Shown here one piece after another: positions 16,089 through 22,938 of a stretch of 27,688 bases of DNA. The notes beneath the pieces are model-generated. The model did not search any database. It saw nothing but the letters and a program-made list of their open reading frames with translations, and was not told the DNA's origin. The stretch is from Propionibacterium sp. (GTDB lineage Bacteria > Actinomycetota > Actinomycetes > Propionibacteriales > Propionibacteriaceae): assembly GCA_022837595.1 (NCBI GenBank), contig JALHFX010000035.1, positions 1 through 27,688 of the forward strand, given 5' to 3'. Each line of letters starts with the position of its first letter. The first letter of the stretch is position 1. The position numbers and the translations under genes are program-made.

Positions 16089-16169
16089 CGCGCGGTACCG
16101 GTCCTTGCCCAGGACTCGGCTCGCATTGTTCACCCACGCAGTGGGCCACCCACCACCCGAAGGAGAGAT

Positions 16170-16511
16170 ATGAGCACAGTGAACGTCTGCATCCCGGTCG
16201 CCGATGACGAGCAGGTCGGCAAGAGTTGGGGCAAGGCGCACACCGTAGCGCTCGCGACCGTGGAGGACGGGACCATCACTTCGTGGCGCACCGAGGCCGT
16301 CCGCTGGGACATTTCCCACGATCAGGGCACCGAGGGCAGCCACCACGCCCGCGTCGCCCGGTTCGTCAAGGACAACGCGATTACCACGGTCGTCGCCCGC
16401 CACATGGGTGAGTCCATGGAGAACATGCTCACCAAGCTCGGAGTGCGCGTCCTGCAGGGCGTCGCGGGCGATGCCCGTGGCGCAGTCACGTCCCTGCAAC
16501 CTTTCGGCTGA
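16170..16511 (+). CDS. second NifX-fold protein, divergent
   Basis: A 113-residue protein with the same general fold: an N-terminal strand VNVCIPVADDEQVGKSWGKA in the place of the HFG region, then VARFVKDNAITTVVARHMGE, with an Arg-His-Met-Gly at the GG-turn, and a last strand VRVLQGVAG. Cys7 and two His-rich spots (DISHD, SHHAR) might bind metal. A GAAGGAGAG ribosome site precedes the ATG, 81 bases after the first paralogue. Likely a partner or heterodimer subunit; I infer that from adjacency. Its exact family is less certain than that of its neighbour. Confidence 0.65.
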   Translation: MSTVNVCIPVADDEQVGKSWGKAHTVALATVEDGTITSWRTEAVRWDISHDQGTEGSHHARVARFVKDNAITTVVARHMGESMENMLTKLGVRVLQGVAGDARGAVTSLQPFG

Positions 16512-16626
16512 CCCCCGGCGGGACGAGTTCCCCCCACGTACTCCTTCTGTCAAGACTACCGGGGTGCTGGACACCTCCCGCCGAGACTGACCGCTGAACG
16601 AGAGACTAAGAGGCACGAAGGCAGCG

Positions 16627-17229
16627 ATGCGCATCGAGAACTTGATGGACGGCGGCAGGGTCCTGCCCATGACCAGGTGGGGCAGCCCTGTCATGCACGC
16701 GAGCACGCGGGCGGTGGCCGCCTTCGACGAGGAACTGCACACCTTGGTGCGCGACATGTTCGCCACCATGAAGGCGTCCAGGGGAGTAGGGCTGGCGGCC
16801 ACTCAGGTGGGAGTGGACCTCGCCGTGTTCGTCCACCGTTGCCCCGACGAGAACGATGAGTACCACGAGGGGGCTGTGTGCAATCCTACGCTGCACCTCC
16901 CCGTGGGCAAGGATCGGCGCCTTGACGTGGCCGCTGAGGGGTGCCTGTCGCTGCCCGGCGCCTTCCAGGTGCTGGGCCGGCCTGACCACGTTGTCTGCTC
17001 GGGGGTCGACCCGTTCGGGCAGCCGGTCACCGTGATCGGCACGGGCCTGCTGGCGCGTTGCCTGCAGCACGAAACCGACCACCTGTCGGGCATCGTCTTC
17101 GGGGATCGGCTCTCCTCCCGAGCGCGACGCCATCTGTACGAACAGCACCGGCTGAGGGCGGGGCACTACCACGAGCGGTGGCCCGCCACGCCAGGCGGCG
17201 CAGCACCATCCAGTTCGGCCACCCAGTGA
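16627..17229 (+). CDS. def: peptide deformylase
   Basis: Removes the N-formyl group from new polypeptides; 200 residues. All three metal-site motifs are present: GVGLAATQ (53-60), EGCLS (104-108, Cys106) and QHETDH (147-152, His148, Glu149, His152), the usual Fe(II) ligands and catalytic Glu. The tail from about 175 (His- and Pro-rich) is beyond the core. A weak GAAGG lies before ATG 16627. This may be an extra, condition-specific deformylase rather than the housekeeping copy: it sits with cofactor-type genes rather than with fmt. The interval before it holds CCTTCTGTCA at 16543, matching the left half of dyad copies 1 and 3. Confidence 0.9.
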   Translation: MRIENLMDGGRVLPMTRWGSPVMHASTRAVAAFDEELHTLVRDMFATMKASRGVGLAATQVGVDLAVFVHRCPDENDEYHEGAVCNPTLHLPVGKDRRLDVAAEGCLSLPGAFQVLGRPDHVVCSGVDPFGQPVTVIGTGLLARCLQHETDHLSGIVFGDRLSSRARRHLYEQHRLRAGHYHERWPATPGGAAPSSSATQ

Positions 17230-17280
17230 AGGAGCCGATTCAGGTTTCAGGTGGTTCTGCTCGCCTGCGTGCGGGTCTGG

Positions 17281-17469
17281 TCAGAGGAAGCCGTGGGTGC
17301 TCAGGATGTCCAGGATCTCGTCATTGGTTGGGCGGTTGTCGAGTGGCTCGTTCTCCGCGATCCGCACTCCGTCGACCATGAGCGCATAGCCGACGCCCTC
17401 GTCCATCAGTTCCTCGATGATCGCAACCTGGTGATGCGAAACCTGGCGCTCCTCGATGATGCGGTCCAT
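17281..17469 (-). CDS. small acidic protein, unknown family
   Basis: A 62-residue acidic protein (VSHHQVAIIEELMDEGVGYA, later RPTNDEILDILSTHGFL). No family recognised. A good GGAGG stands five bases before ATG 17469, and codon use fits the surroundings, so I think it is real. It is read toward the deformylase gene on the opposite strand and lies about 140 bases after the transporter gene, with which it could be co-transcribed. The HH pair and many carboxylates could bind metal but this is conjecture. Confidence 0.55.
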   Translation of the reverse strand: MDRIIEERQVSHHQVAIIEELMDEGVGYALMVDGVRIAENEPLDNRPTNDEILDILSTHGFL

Positions 17470-17612
17470 CAAATCCTCCGCTCCCGCTCGTGGATCGTTC
17501 GGCCTTTCAGCGACGCCTCTGCTCGGACTCTACGTCAGAAGGAGCGCCCGCAGCGCGTCCGGTGAACGGTTCGAAGCGGCAGTCAGGCAGGACCTTCCAA
17601 GCCCTCCCCGTG

Positions 17613-18695
17613 TCACTCCAGACACTCTTGCTGAACGCGACTGGGGGGTGACGGGACCCCCGGACCCGGCTGATAGTCAGGCTCGGCCTGCCTGCGAGGG
17701 AATGCGGCATCCATGAATCGCACCGACCAGGCCGCCGACTGAACCTGCACGATGAAGGCGGCCGCGAGCACCAAGGCGGCCTCGGGCCCGAAGCTCGCCA
17801 CCGCGAGCCCCAGCGCGATGGACAGGTTCCGCATGACGGTGCCGTAGACGACCGCGACGCCCTCGCTGCGCTCGAGTGCGCCCCCAAGGCCGATGGCCAC
17901 CAGGTAGTTGATCGCGTAGAAGAGGACAACCGGGACCAGAACCCAGGCCAGCAGCATCGGCTGGGCCAGGATCATCCGCGCCTTGAGGCCGATGGCGACG
18001 AACACGATGGCGAGGACGCCGAGGGTTGAGAGCCCCTGGAACGCCGGCTGGAGGCGCCTGAGCGCGGCCTGGCCCTTCGTGCGCACGAGGGCGACGCGGG
18101 TCACAGTGCCGGCGAGCATGGGAAGCCCCACGACCATGAGGATCGTGAGCAGGACGCCGACCACGTCCACGGGGACCACCGCGCCGGCGAGCACCCATAG
18201 GTAGAACGGGGCAAGGAGCGAAGCCAGCAGCAGTCCGATCACTGTCATCGTGACCGCCGCGCGCACATTGCCTTGGGCGAAACCGGTCCACGAGATCGTC
18301 ATGCCGCTGGTGGGGAAGAGCCCTGCCAGGATCATGCCGGCGAACAAGCTCGGGCTGTCGCGGAAGAAGATCCATGCCAGCCCGAATGCCACCAGTGGCA
18401 ACACCACGAAGTTGAGCACCATTGCCAGCCCCACCGGCCTGCGGTCGGCCAGCGTGAAGGCGTCGCGAGGTTTGAAGCCGATAAGCATGGGGTAGACCAT
18501 CAGCATCGTCATCGGCAACACCAGGCTGGACAGGGCGCTCAGGTCCGTGAGTGCCCCGGCGATGAGCCCCAACAGCATGGCTGCGGGGATCAGGTACACG
18601 AGTCGCTTGCCGAGGCCACCCAGCCACGCCAGGACGGGTGGCAGCGGCTTCGAGGGGGCGAGGGGTCTTCCCGTAGCGGGATGTGCGTTGCTCAT
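17613..18695 (-). CDS. ACR3/BASS-type transporter (arsenic-resistance or bile-acid-symporter family)
   Basis: A 360-residue membrane protein with about ten hydrophobic helices, of the bile acid:sodium symporter superfamily, closest in pattern to proteins annotated as arsenic-resistance permeases (GFKPRDAFTLADRRPVGLAM, GLFPTSGMTISWTGFAQGNV, VYGTVMRNLSIALGLAV). True ACR3 arsenite exporters use a conserved Cys in helix 4, which is not visible here (the segment reads FPTSGMTISW), and no arsR or arsC is nearby, so the substrate is open. The ATG at 18695 has no ribosome site; the predicted promoter places the transcript start at or one base before this ATG, so the message is probably leaderless. 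Confidence 0.78.
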   Translation of the reverse strand: MSNAHPATGRPLAPSKPLPPVLAWLGGLGKRLVYLIPAAMLLGLIAGALTDLSALSSLVLPMTMLMVYPMLIGFKPRDAFTLADRRPVGLAMVLNFVVLPLVAFGLAWIFFRDSPSLFAGMILAGLFPTSGMTISWTGFAQGNVRAAVTMTVIGLLLASLLAPFYLWVLAGAVVPVDVVGVLLTILMVVGLPMLAGTVTRVALVRTKGQAALRRLQPAFQGLSTLGVLAIVFVAIGLKARMILAQPMLLAWVLVPVVLFYAINYLVAIGLGGALERSEGVAVVYGTVMRNLSIALGLAVASFGPEAALVLAAAFIVQVQSAAWSVRFMDAAFPRRQAEPDYQPGPGVPSPPSRVQQECLE

Positions 18696-18702
18696 TCAGA
18701 GG

Positions 18703-18749
18703 AATATATACCGGTGGGGGTATATGGTCAATGTCATGCATTCCTGACA
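18703..18749 (-). promoter_or_regulatory. transporter promoter with two operator-like dyads
   Basis: On the minus strand a -35 box TTGACC (18731-18726) and a -10 box TATATT (18708-18703) are separated by exactly 17 bases. The spacer is filled by the palindrome TATACC-CCCACC-GGTATA (18724-18707), like operators of CsoR/CstR-type repressors. Directly upstream of the -35 is a fifth TGTCA-N8-TGACR dyad (18732-18749), centred about 45 bases before the predicted start. Confidence 0.65.
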
Positions 18750-18988
18750 GACAGGGCCGCCGGCTGTACGTGCGGGACCGCCGATCACAGGCCGGCAGCT
18801 GCTCTCCGAACAGGCGAATCCGTGAAGCTCGGCCCCTCCCTGCCAGAAGCGCATCAAGTCCTTCGGGAGAGGTCATCGATCTGGCGAGGTCCCTGTGTTC
18901 AGCAAGAGGCGCGGTGACAGCGCACCGCCGGTCTGAAGAGTGCCACCGCGCCGCGGCGCCTAACATGGGGGTGACAGGAGGCAGGTTC

Positions 18989-19285
18989 GTGGAGATCGAC
19001 GTCGTACTCAATGCCACGGCTCGGGCAGCGGCGAGCGTCCGGCGCAGTGAGTTGCGGCTGGACCAGGCGGTCGCAGAGGCGCGTGCGGCCGGGGCCACCT
19101 GGATGCAGATCGGGGCCGCCACCGGCATGAGCCGGCAGGCCGCGCATGAACGGTGGGGGCACATTCCACGACCGGGCGGCTGTCGACGCCCCGACTGCGA
19201 CTGCCCAGAACACCAGACCCCTGACTGTCTGTGCGGACACGGACCCGGGCGCGGCTACCGCGCTCAGAGGAGTCCAGCACTCTGA
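18989..19285 (+). CDS. small helix-turn-helix protein with Cys-rich tail
   Basis: A 98-residue protein, start GTG 18989, seven bases after AGGAGG. Residues about 1-35 are a helix-rich segment (ARAAASVRRSELRLDQAVAE), followed by an HTH (ATWMQIGAATGMSRQAAHER). The last 40 residues hold six Cys and several His (CRRPDCDCPEHQ, then CLCGHG), probably a metal-binding or redox-sensitive tail. It may be a small transcription factor responding to metal or redox state; no known family is recognised beyond the HTH, which resembles those in small actinobacterial proteins. An ATG at 18965 is an alternative start. Confidence 0.6.
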   Translation: MEIDVVLNATARAAASVRRSELRLDQAVAEARAAGATWMQIGAATGMSRQAAHERWGHIPRPGGCRRPDCDCPEHQTPDCLCGHGPGRGYRAQRSPAL

Positions 19286-19470
19286 CGGGAACCGCGAAGA
19301 CCCGCGCTCATGCATCCATGGGCGAGTGCAACAAGGGCCGCCGCCTCGCCCAGCTGCTGTGACCAGAACCCGCCGGCGGCGTAGTCGGGCTCGGTGCTGA
19401 GGTTGGCACACGGGTACAGGTGGGGGCGGGGGTCCGCCCCGTTGCCCCACTCCGAGCGAGCGTGGGCCGT
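19264..19470 (-). other. coding-like fragment, minus strand
   Basis: Between two plus-strand genes one minus-strand frame shows strong G/C bias at third positions (31 of 33 codons from about 19445 down to 19347), encoding PRPHLYPCANLSTEPDYAAG and then FWSQQLGEAAALVALA; the frame stops at 19264. No start or ribosome site fits without overlapping the next gene. It may be the remnant of a lost gene; no family recognised. Confidence 0.25.
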
Positions 19471-19485
19471 CGATAGGTTGCCTGC

Positions 19486-19989
19486 GTGACCAACATCTTC
19501 GACGATCCGGAGGTCAAGGCGGCAATGGCGGCGGCCGGCGTCGTCCACAAGCCCGGAATCGCGCAGGAAGTGCTGCGCGACCTGGCGCCTCTGGCAGCGG
19601 AGCTGGGGCTGGTGCGTCCGCCGGTCGGGCTGGAACTGGACGGCTTGCGTGCCCTGTACACGCGCTTCGTCGCAAACGCGCCCGCATCCGCTGCAGCTGT
19701 CGTGACCGACCGTATCGACCCGGATGGAACGTACACAGAGCCTCCCCCGCTCGGGTTCACGATCCCGCGACTGACTGGCCGTGAGGCAGTCCTGGCAGAT
19801 TGGTTGGCCCAGACCCTGACCTTGGTGGAGATCTCGGACCAGCTTCGAGTGTCCATCAACACCGTCAAGAGTCAGACGCGGTCCCTCTACAACAAGCTGG
19901 GGGTGACTTCGAGGGCAGATGCGGTACGGAGGCTTGAGGGTGCAGGGTTCTTCGTCAACCGTCCGGCTCCCCAGGCGGAGTCGCGCTAG
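19486..19989 (+). CDS. LuxR-type HTH transcriptional regulator
   Basis: A 167-residue protein whose last 70 residues are a LuxR/GerE HTH (LTGREAVLADWLAQTLTLVE, ISDQLRVSINTVKSQTRSLY, NKLGVTSRADAVRRL). The first about 95 residues match no receiver or sensor domain I know. The start is GTG 19486; a -10-like TAGGTT ends seven bases upstream and there is no ribosome site, so translation may begin on a leaderless message. It stands alone; its targets are unknown. Confidence 0.78.
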   Translation: MTNIFDDPEVKAAMAAAGVVHKPGIAQEVLRDLAPLAAELGLVRPPVGLELDGLRALYTRFVANAPASAAAVVTDRIDPDGTYTEPPPLGFTIPRLTGREAVLADWLAQTLTLVEISDQLRVSINTVKSQTRSLYNKLGVTSRADAVRRLEGAGFFVNRPAPQAESR

Positions 19990-20256
19990 CTAACTGCACG
20001 TCTCAGCCGCCGTAGGCAAGGCTTCTACGGAGTCGTTCTGCCTGTTCGGCCGCATGCTCCCCTTCTGTCCGCCCGACGGCGTACGCATCTCCGGGCGGAC
20101 TCGGCGTCTTCACTCCGATGGGGCAGAGGGTGAAAGAGGGGGTGAATAACCATCGGCCAAAGATCCGGGGCGTCACTATTCCACGCCCCCAGGGTCCCTC
20201 CTCACGCAACACACCAGCAACACACGTGCGTAAGTGTCCCTAGGAGTGGTGGGGTT
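19990..20256. other. gap before the IS remnants
   Basis: No firm gene. A 69-codon minus-strand frame (20212-20003, ending AEQAERLRRSLAYGG) is the only sizeable one; its codon bias is weak and I leave it uncalled. No clear terminator follows the LuxR-type gene. Confidence 0.3.
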
Positions 20257-20303
20257 GGGACTGTCCTAGAAACCGCCACTTACACCGTTAATCGGACAGT
20301 CCC
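20257..20303. repeat. 47-base unit with perfect 10-base inverted ends
   Basis: GGGACTGTCC at 20257-20266 and GGACAGTCCC at 20294-20303 are exact inverted repeats around 27 bases that include CCGCCACTTACACCGTTAA. The inner sequence resembles the termini of Mutator/IS256-type elements, so this may be a solo end or miniature derivative. It directly borders the IS481 remnant. Confidence 0.5.
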
Positions 20304-20374
20304 GTGGGGTTTCGGGGATCGGCGTGGCGTCCTTGGTAAAGGGGGTCATCGGTGAGAGGTTTCGGTTCGTACCG

Positions 20375-20562
20375 CTAAATGTAAGCCCCGGATAGGTTGG
20401 GTACGCGCGCGGCTGGGGGTTGTCCCTGGAGTGCGGTGTGGCCTCGGTGGTGATTGTAGTGGTGCAGCCATTGGTCGAACGCTTGGACTCGCTGGGTTTC
20501 TGAGGTGTAGGGCTGGGCGTAGGCCCATTCCTCGAGCATGATCCGGTTGAACCGTTCGATGC
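20375..20562 (-). pseudogene. IS481-family transposase, C-terminal fragment
   Basis: About 62 codons of the end of an IS481 DDE transposase: IERFNRIMLEEWAYAQPY containing the catalytic Glu region, then WLHHYNHHRGHTALQGQPPA and RVPNLSGAYI, the typical end. The N-terminal part with the two Asp residues is missing, so it is inactive. Confidence 0.75.
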
Positions 20563-20573
20563 TCCTATGTTTG

Positions 20574-20795
20574 TCAAGCGGCCGAAACTGGCTGGTGCTC
20601 GGGCAGGGCTTGGAGTTGTTGCTGGGGCAGGTTGGCGTAGATCTCTCGGGCGATGTAGCGCTTGAGACATCGGATGATCTCTCGTTTGCTGAGTCCTTCG
20701 GCGGTGCGGCGTTGGACGTAGTCGATGGTGGGCTGGTGGCGCCGCATTCGGACCAGTGTGACGATGTAGAGAGCGCTGTTGGCGGCGCGGTCGCA
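20574..20795 (-). pseudogene. IS110-family transposase, C-terminal fragment
   Basis: About 73 codons: CDRAANSALYIVTLVRMRRH, then YVQRRTAEGLSKREIIRCLK and RYIAREIYANL, matching the C-terminal helical region of IS110 (DEDD) transposases, downstream of the Ser active site. The N-terminal RuvC-like domain is absent. The break lies near 20800. Confidence 0.75.
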
Positions 20796-20932
20796 CGGTA
20801 GTTCGGACGCCGTGGGCGTGGGGTGCCCTGTCGATACACCTCACAGGGGCGACTTCTCCAGGGTCCGCGTCCGCGCGATGCTGGTCGTGACACAGGGCGT
20901 GAGCCCGATTTGATCGATCGAGGAGACTGCGC

Positions 20933-21955
20933 ATGCGCGGAGTGGTGATGTACGGGCCCGGTGATGTGCGGGTCGAGGAGCGTGAGGTGCCCCAGGTGGT
21001 GGCGCCGACGGACGCGATCCTGAAGGTGGTGGCGTCCTGTATCTGCGGGTCGGACCTGTGGCCCTACCGCGGCGCGGACGCCACCACCGAACCCACCCCG
21101 ATGGGACACGAGTACGTCGGGATCGTGGAGGCCGTCGGCGCCGACGTGAAGAACGTCACGGTGGGCGACTTTGTGGTCGGGTCGTTCTTCGCCTCCGACA
21201 ACACGTGCGAGATCTGCCGGTCCGGCTACCAGACCCACTGCGTCCAGCGCCAGCCCGGCGCCGCTACAGGGGCGCAGTCCGAGTACCTGCGGGTGCCCCT
21301 GGCCGACGGCACGCTGGTGGCCACGCCGGGCATGCCGGACGCCGACCTGGTCCCCTCGCTGCTGGCCGCCTCCGACGTGCTCGGCACCGGCTGGTTTGCG
21401 GCCGTCGCCGCGGAGGTCGGGCCCGGGAAGACCGTCGCCGTGGTCGGGGACGGCGCGGTGGGGCTGTTGGGCGTGCTGGCCGCGAAGCAGCTGGGCGCGG
21501 AGCGGATCATCGCGATGAGCCGCCACGCCGACCGTCAGGCGTTGGCGCGGGAGTTCGGCGCCACCGACATCGTCACCGAGCGCCGTGACGAGGGCGTGGC
21601 GCGGGTCAAGGAGCTCACCGGCGGGCTCGGCGCCCACTCGACCATCGAGGCCGTCGGCACCCAGGAGTCGATGATGCAGGCCATCCGCGCCACCCGCGCG
21701 GGCGGGCACGTCGGTTACGTCGGCGTGTCCCACGACGTGTCCCTGCCGGGGGATGAGCTGTTCTTCTCCGGGGTGCACCTCCACGGCGGGCCCGCCCCGG
21801 TCCGCCGGTTCCTGCCCGAGCTCATCGACCTGATCTGGACGCGGCAGATCGACCCCGGCAAGGTGTTCGACCTCACCCTGCCCCTCGACCAGGCGGCCGA
21901 CGGCTACCGGGCAATGGACGAGCGCCGCGCGATCAAGGTCCTGCTCCAGCCGTGA
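20933..21955 (+). CDS. zinc-dependent alcohol dehydrogenase (MDR family)
   Basis: A 340-residue medium-chain dehydrogenase/reductase. Catalytic zinc ligands are Cys38 (ICGSDLWPY) and His59-Glu60 (PMGHEYVGIVE). The structural-zinc lobe has three Cys (92, 95, 103 in TCEICRSGYQTHC) instead of the usual four, as in a known subgroup. A Rossmann glycine motif (VAVVGDGAVGLLG, 169-181) binds NAD(P), and the C-terminal ERRAIKVLLQP end is typical. GAGGAG stands seven bases before ATG 20933. The substrate is unknown; such enzymes reduce or oxidise small alcohols and aldehydes. It is probably co-regulated with the cyclophilin-like lipoprotein gene that follows 92 bases downstream, although a strong hairpin lies between. 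Confidence 0.88.
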   Translation: MRGVVMYGPGDVRVEEREVPQVVAPTDAILKVVASCICGSDLWPYRGADATTEPTPMGHEYVGIVEAVGADVKNVTVGDFVVGSFFASDNTCEICRSGYQTHCVQRQPGAATGAQSEYLRVPLADGTLVATPGMPDADLVPSLLAASDVLGTGWFAAVAAEVGPGKTVAVVGDGAVGLLGVLAAKQLGAERIIAMSRHADRQALAREFGATDIVTERRDEGVARVKELTGGLGAHSTIEAVGTQESMMQAIRATRAGGHVGYVGVSHDVSLPGDELFFSGVHLHGGPAPVRRFLPELIDLIWTRQIDPGKVFDLTLPLDQAADGYRAMDERRAIKVLLQP

Positions 21956-21961
21956 CCGACC

Positions 21962-21985
21962 GGTCGGACGCCGCGGCGTCCGACC
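21962..21985 (+). terminator. strong hairpin after the dehydrogenase gene
   Basis: GGTCGGACGCC and GGCGTCCGACC are an exact 11-base inverted repeat separated by two bases (10-base stem with CGCG loop in practice), starting seven bases after the stop. No U-run follows, which is common in actinomycetes. Confidence 0.65.
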
Positions 21986-22047
21986 CTTCACCCTGGCCGG
22001 GGCGGCGGGCTGTCTACCGCCCTGGCTTCTGACTTCAGGAGGATCGC

Positions 22048-22575
22048 ATGCGCCCACCCCGCCACGTCCGCCGGGGCCTCTGGCTGTTCGCCCTCGTCAG
22101 CACCATGAGCGTGGCCGCGTGCGCGGCCGGGCCGGCCTCCCCAGGGCCCGCCGCGGGAGAGGGCGGCGCTTCAACCCAGCCCACTACCAGTGCCAGTTCC
22201 GCGGCTGGGGGCGGCGGCGGCACCGTGGCCATCACGCTCACGATCGGCGGCCGCGCCTACCCGGCCACGCTGGCCGACAACCCCACCGCGCGCGACCTGG
22301 CGGCCCAACTGCCGCTCACCCTCACCTTCGCCGACTACAACCGCGTCGAGAAGATCGCCACCCTGCCCCGTCCGCTGAGCACCCGGGGCGTCCCGGGCGG
22401 TGCGGACCCGGAGGTCAACGACATCGGCTACTACGCGCCCACCGGCGACCTCGTCCTCTACTACGGCGACGTCGGCTACTGGAACGGCATCGTCCGCCTC
22501 GGCGTCCTTCCCGACGGCATGCCGGAGATCGCCCGCCAACCCGACGGGTTCACCGCTACCTTCAGCCGGGCCTGA
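22048..22575 (+). CDS. lipoprotein with cyclophilin-like domain
   Basis: A 175-residue protein. A lipoprotein signal (VAAC lipobox, Cys25) and a 30-residue Ala/Ser/Gly/Thr-rich linker lead to a domain from about residue 58 with the pattern of the bacterial cyclophilin-like fold family: ITLTIGGRAYPATLADNPTA, LPLTLTFADYNRVEKIATLP, and EVNDIGYYAPTGDLVLYYGD with the GDVGYWNGIVRLG end. The role of the family is poorly known; it often stands beside oxidoreductases, as here. AGGAGGATCGC immediately precedes ATG 22048. Confidence 0.8.
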   Translation: MRPPRHVRRGLWLFALVSTMSVAACAAGPASPGPAAGEGGASTQPTTSASSAAGGGGGTVAITLTIGGRAYPATLADNPTARDLAAQLPLTLTFADYNRVEKIATLPRPLSTRGVPGGADPEVNDIGYYAPTGDLVLYYGDVGYWNGIVRLGVLPDGMPEIARQPDGFTATFSRA

Positions 22576-22669
22576 CCGTGGGATGGGTGCAAGCCACCTG
22601 ACGACGGGGCAATCAGTCGAGCGACAACCTCCCCTCCTTCGTGGAAGTACACCAAGGCACCCATCACGG
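22576..22669. repeat. long imperfect inverted repeat
   Basis: CCGTGGGATGGGTGC (22576-22590) and GGCACCCATCACGG (22656-22669) pair over 12-13 bases with a two-base bulge, enclosing 65 bases. It begins directly after the TGA of the lipoprotein gene (one base after). It could be a terminator-like structure or the ends of a tiny mobile relic. Confidence 0.4.
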
Positions 22670-22767
22670 TTCGGGCGTCACATCATGCTCGCGGGCAGCC
22701 GCCTGTCAGGCGGTATGAGGGCAGGGAAGCGCCGGGCCCCGTTGGTGCCCGTCGTTGTCCACCGGTA

Positions 22768-22920
22768 CTAAGTCGCGAGGTCACGCGCCATGGCATCTTG
22801 CCTCAGCGCTCGGATCGCTTTGCTGACGGTTTGGTCGACCGTCTCGTGGCGCTCGGCTGCCAGCCGAGTCACCCTTGCATGCGTGTCCCGACTGATTCGG
22901 ATCGTGGTCGTCTCGGACAT
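22768..22920 (-). CDS. ribbon-helix-helix antitoxin-like protein, orphan
   Basis: A 50-residue protein starting at ATG 22920: MSETTTIRISRDTHARVTRL, then LAAERHETVDQTVSKAIRAL and RQDAMARDLAT. The first strand (TTTIRIS) and two helices match the ribbon-helix-helix DNA-binding domain of MazE/VapB-type antitoxins. The usual C-terminal toxin-wrapping segment is cut short by a TAG, and no toxin gene follows on the minus strand, so this is an orphan or decayed antitoxin. An upstream 6-base inverted repeat (22939-22956) is a likely autoregulatory operator. Confidence 0.65.
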   Translation of the reverse strand: MSETTTIRISRDTHARVTRLAAERHETVDQTVSKAIRALRQDAMARDLAT

Positions 22921-22938
22921 GTCACCATCACAGTCGGT

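Larger units (their letters stand above)
20304..20802 (-). mobile_element. IS110 remnant nested in an IS481 remnant
   Basis: The 3' end of an IS481 transposase gene (to about 20562) is joined at 20563-20573 to the 3' end of an IS110 transposase gene. The sequence just after the IS110 stop (TTGACAAACATAGGAGC on the minus strand) is like the known end of actinobacterial IS110 elements, so IS110 appears to have inserted into IS481. A later deletion removed the rest of both. Confidence 0.6.

Noticed and set aside
15702..16511. Nitrogen-fixation genes
   Set aside because: NifX-fold proteins occur widely outside nitrogen fixers and there are no nif structural or nifB/E/N genes here.
17677..19164. 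Long minus-strand frame over the transporter gene
   Set aside because: Frame-shifted shadow of the transporter; the true frame encodes membrane helices.
20375..22057. Minus-strand open frame of about 560 codons
   Set aside because: Antisense to the alcohol dehydrogenase gene for most of its length; only its last 62 codons (IS481 fragment) are meaningful.
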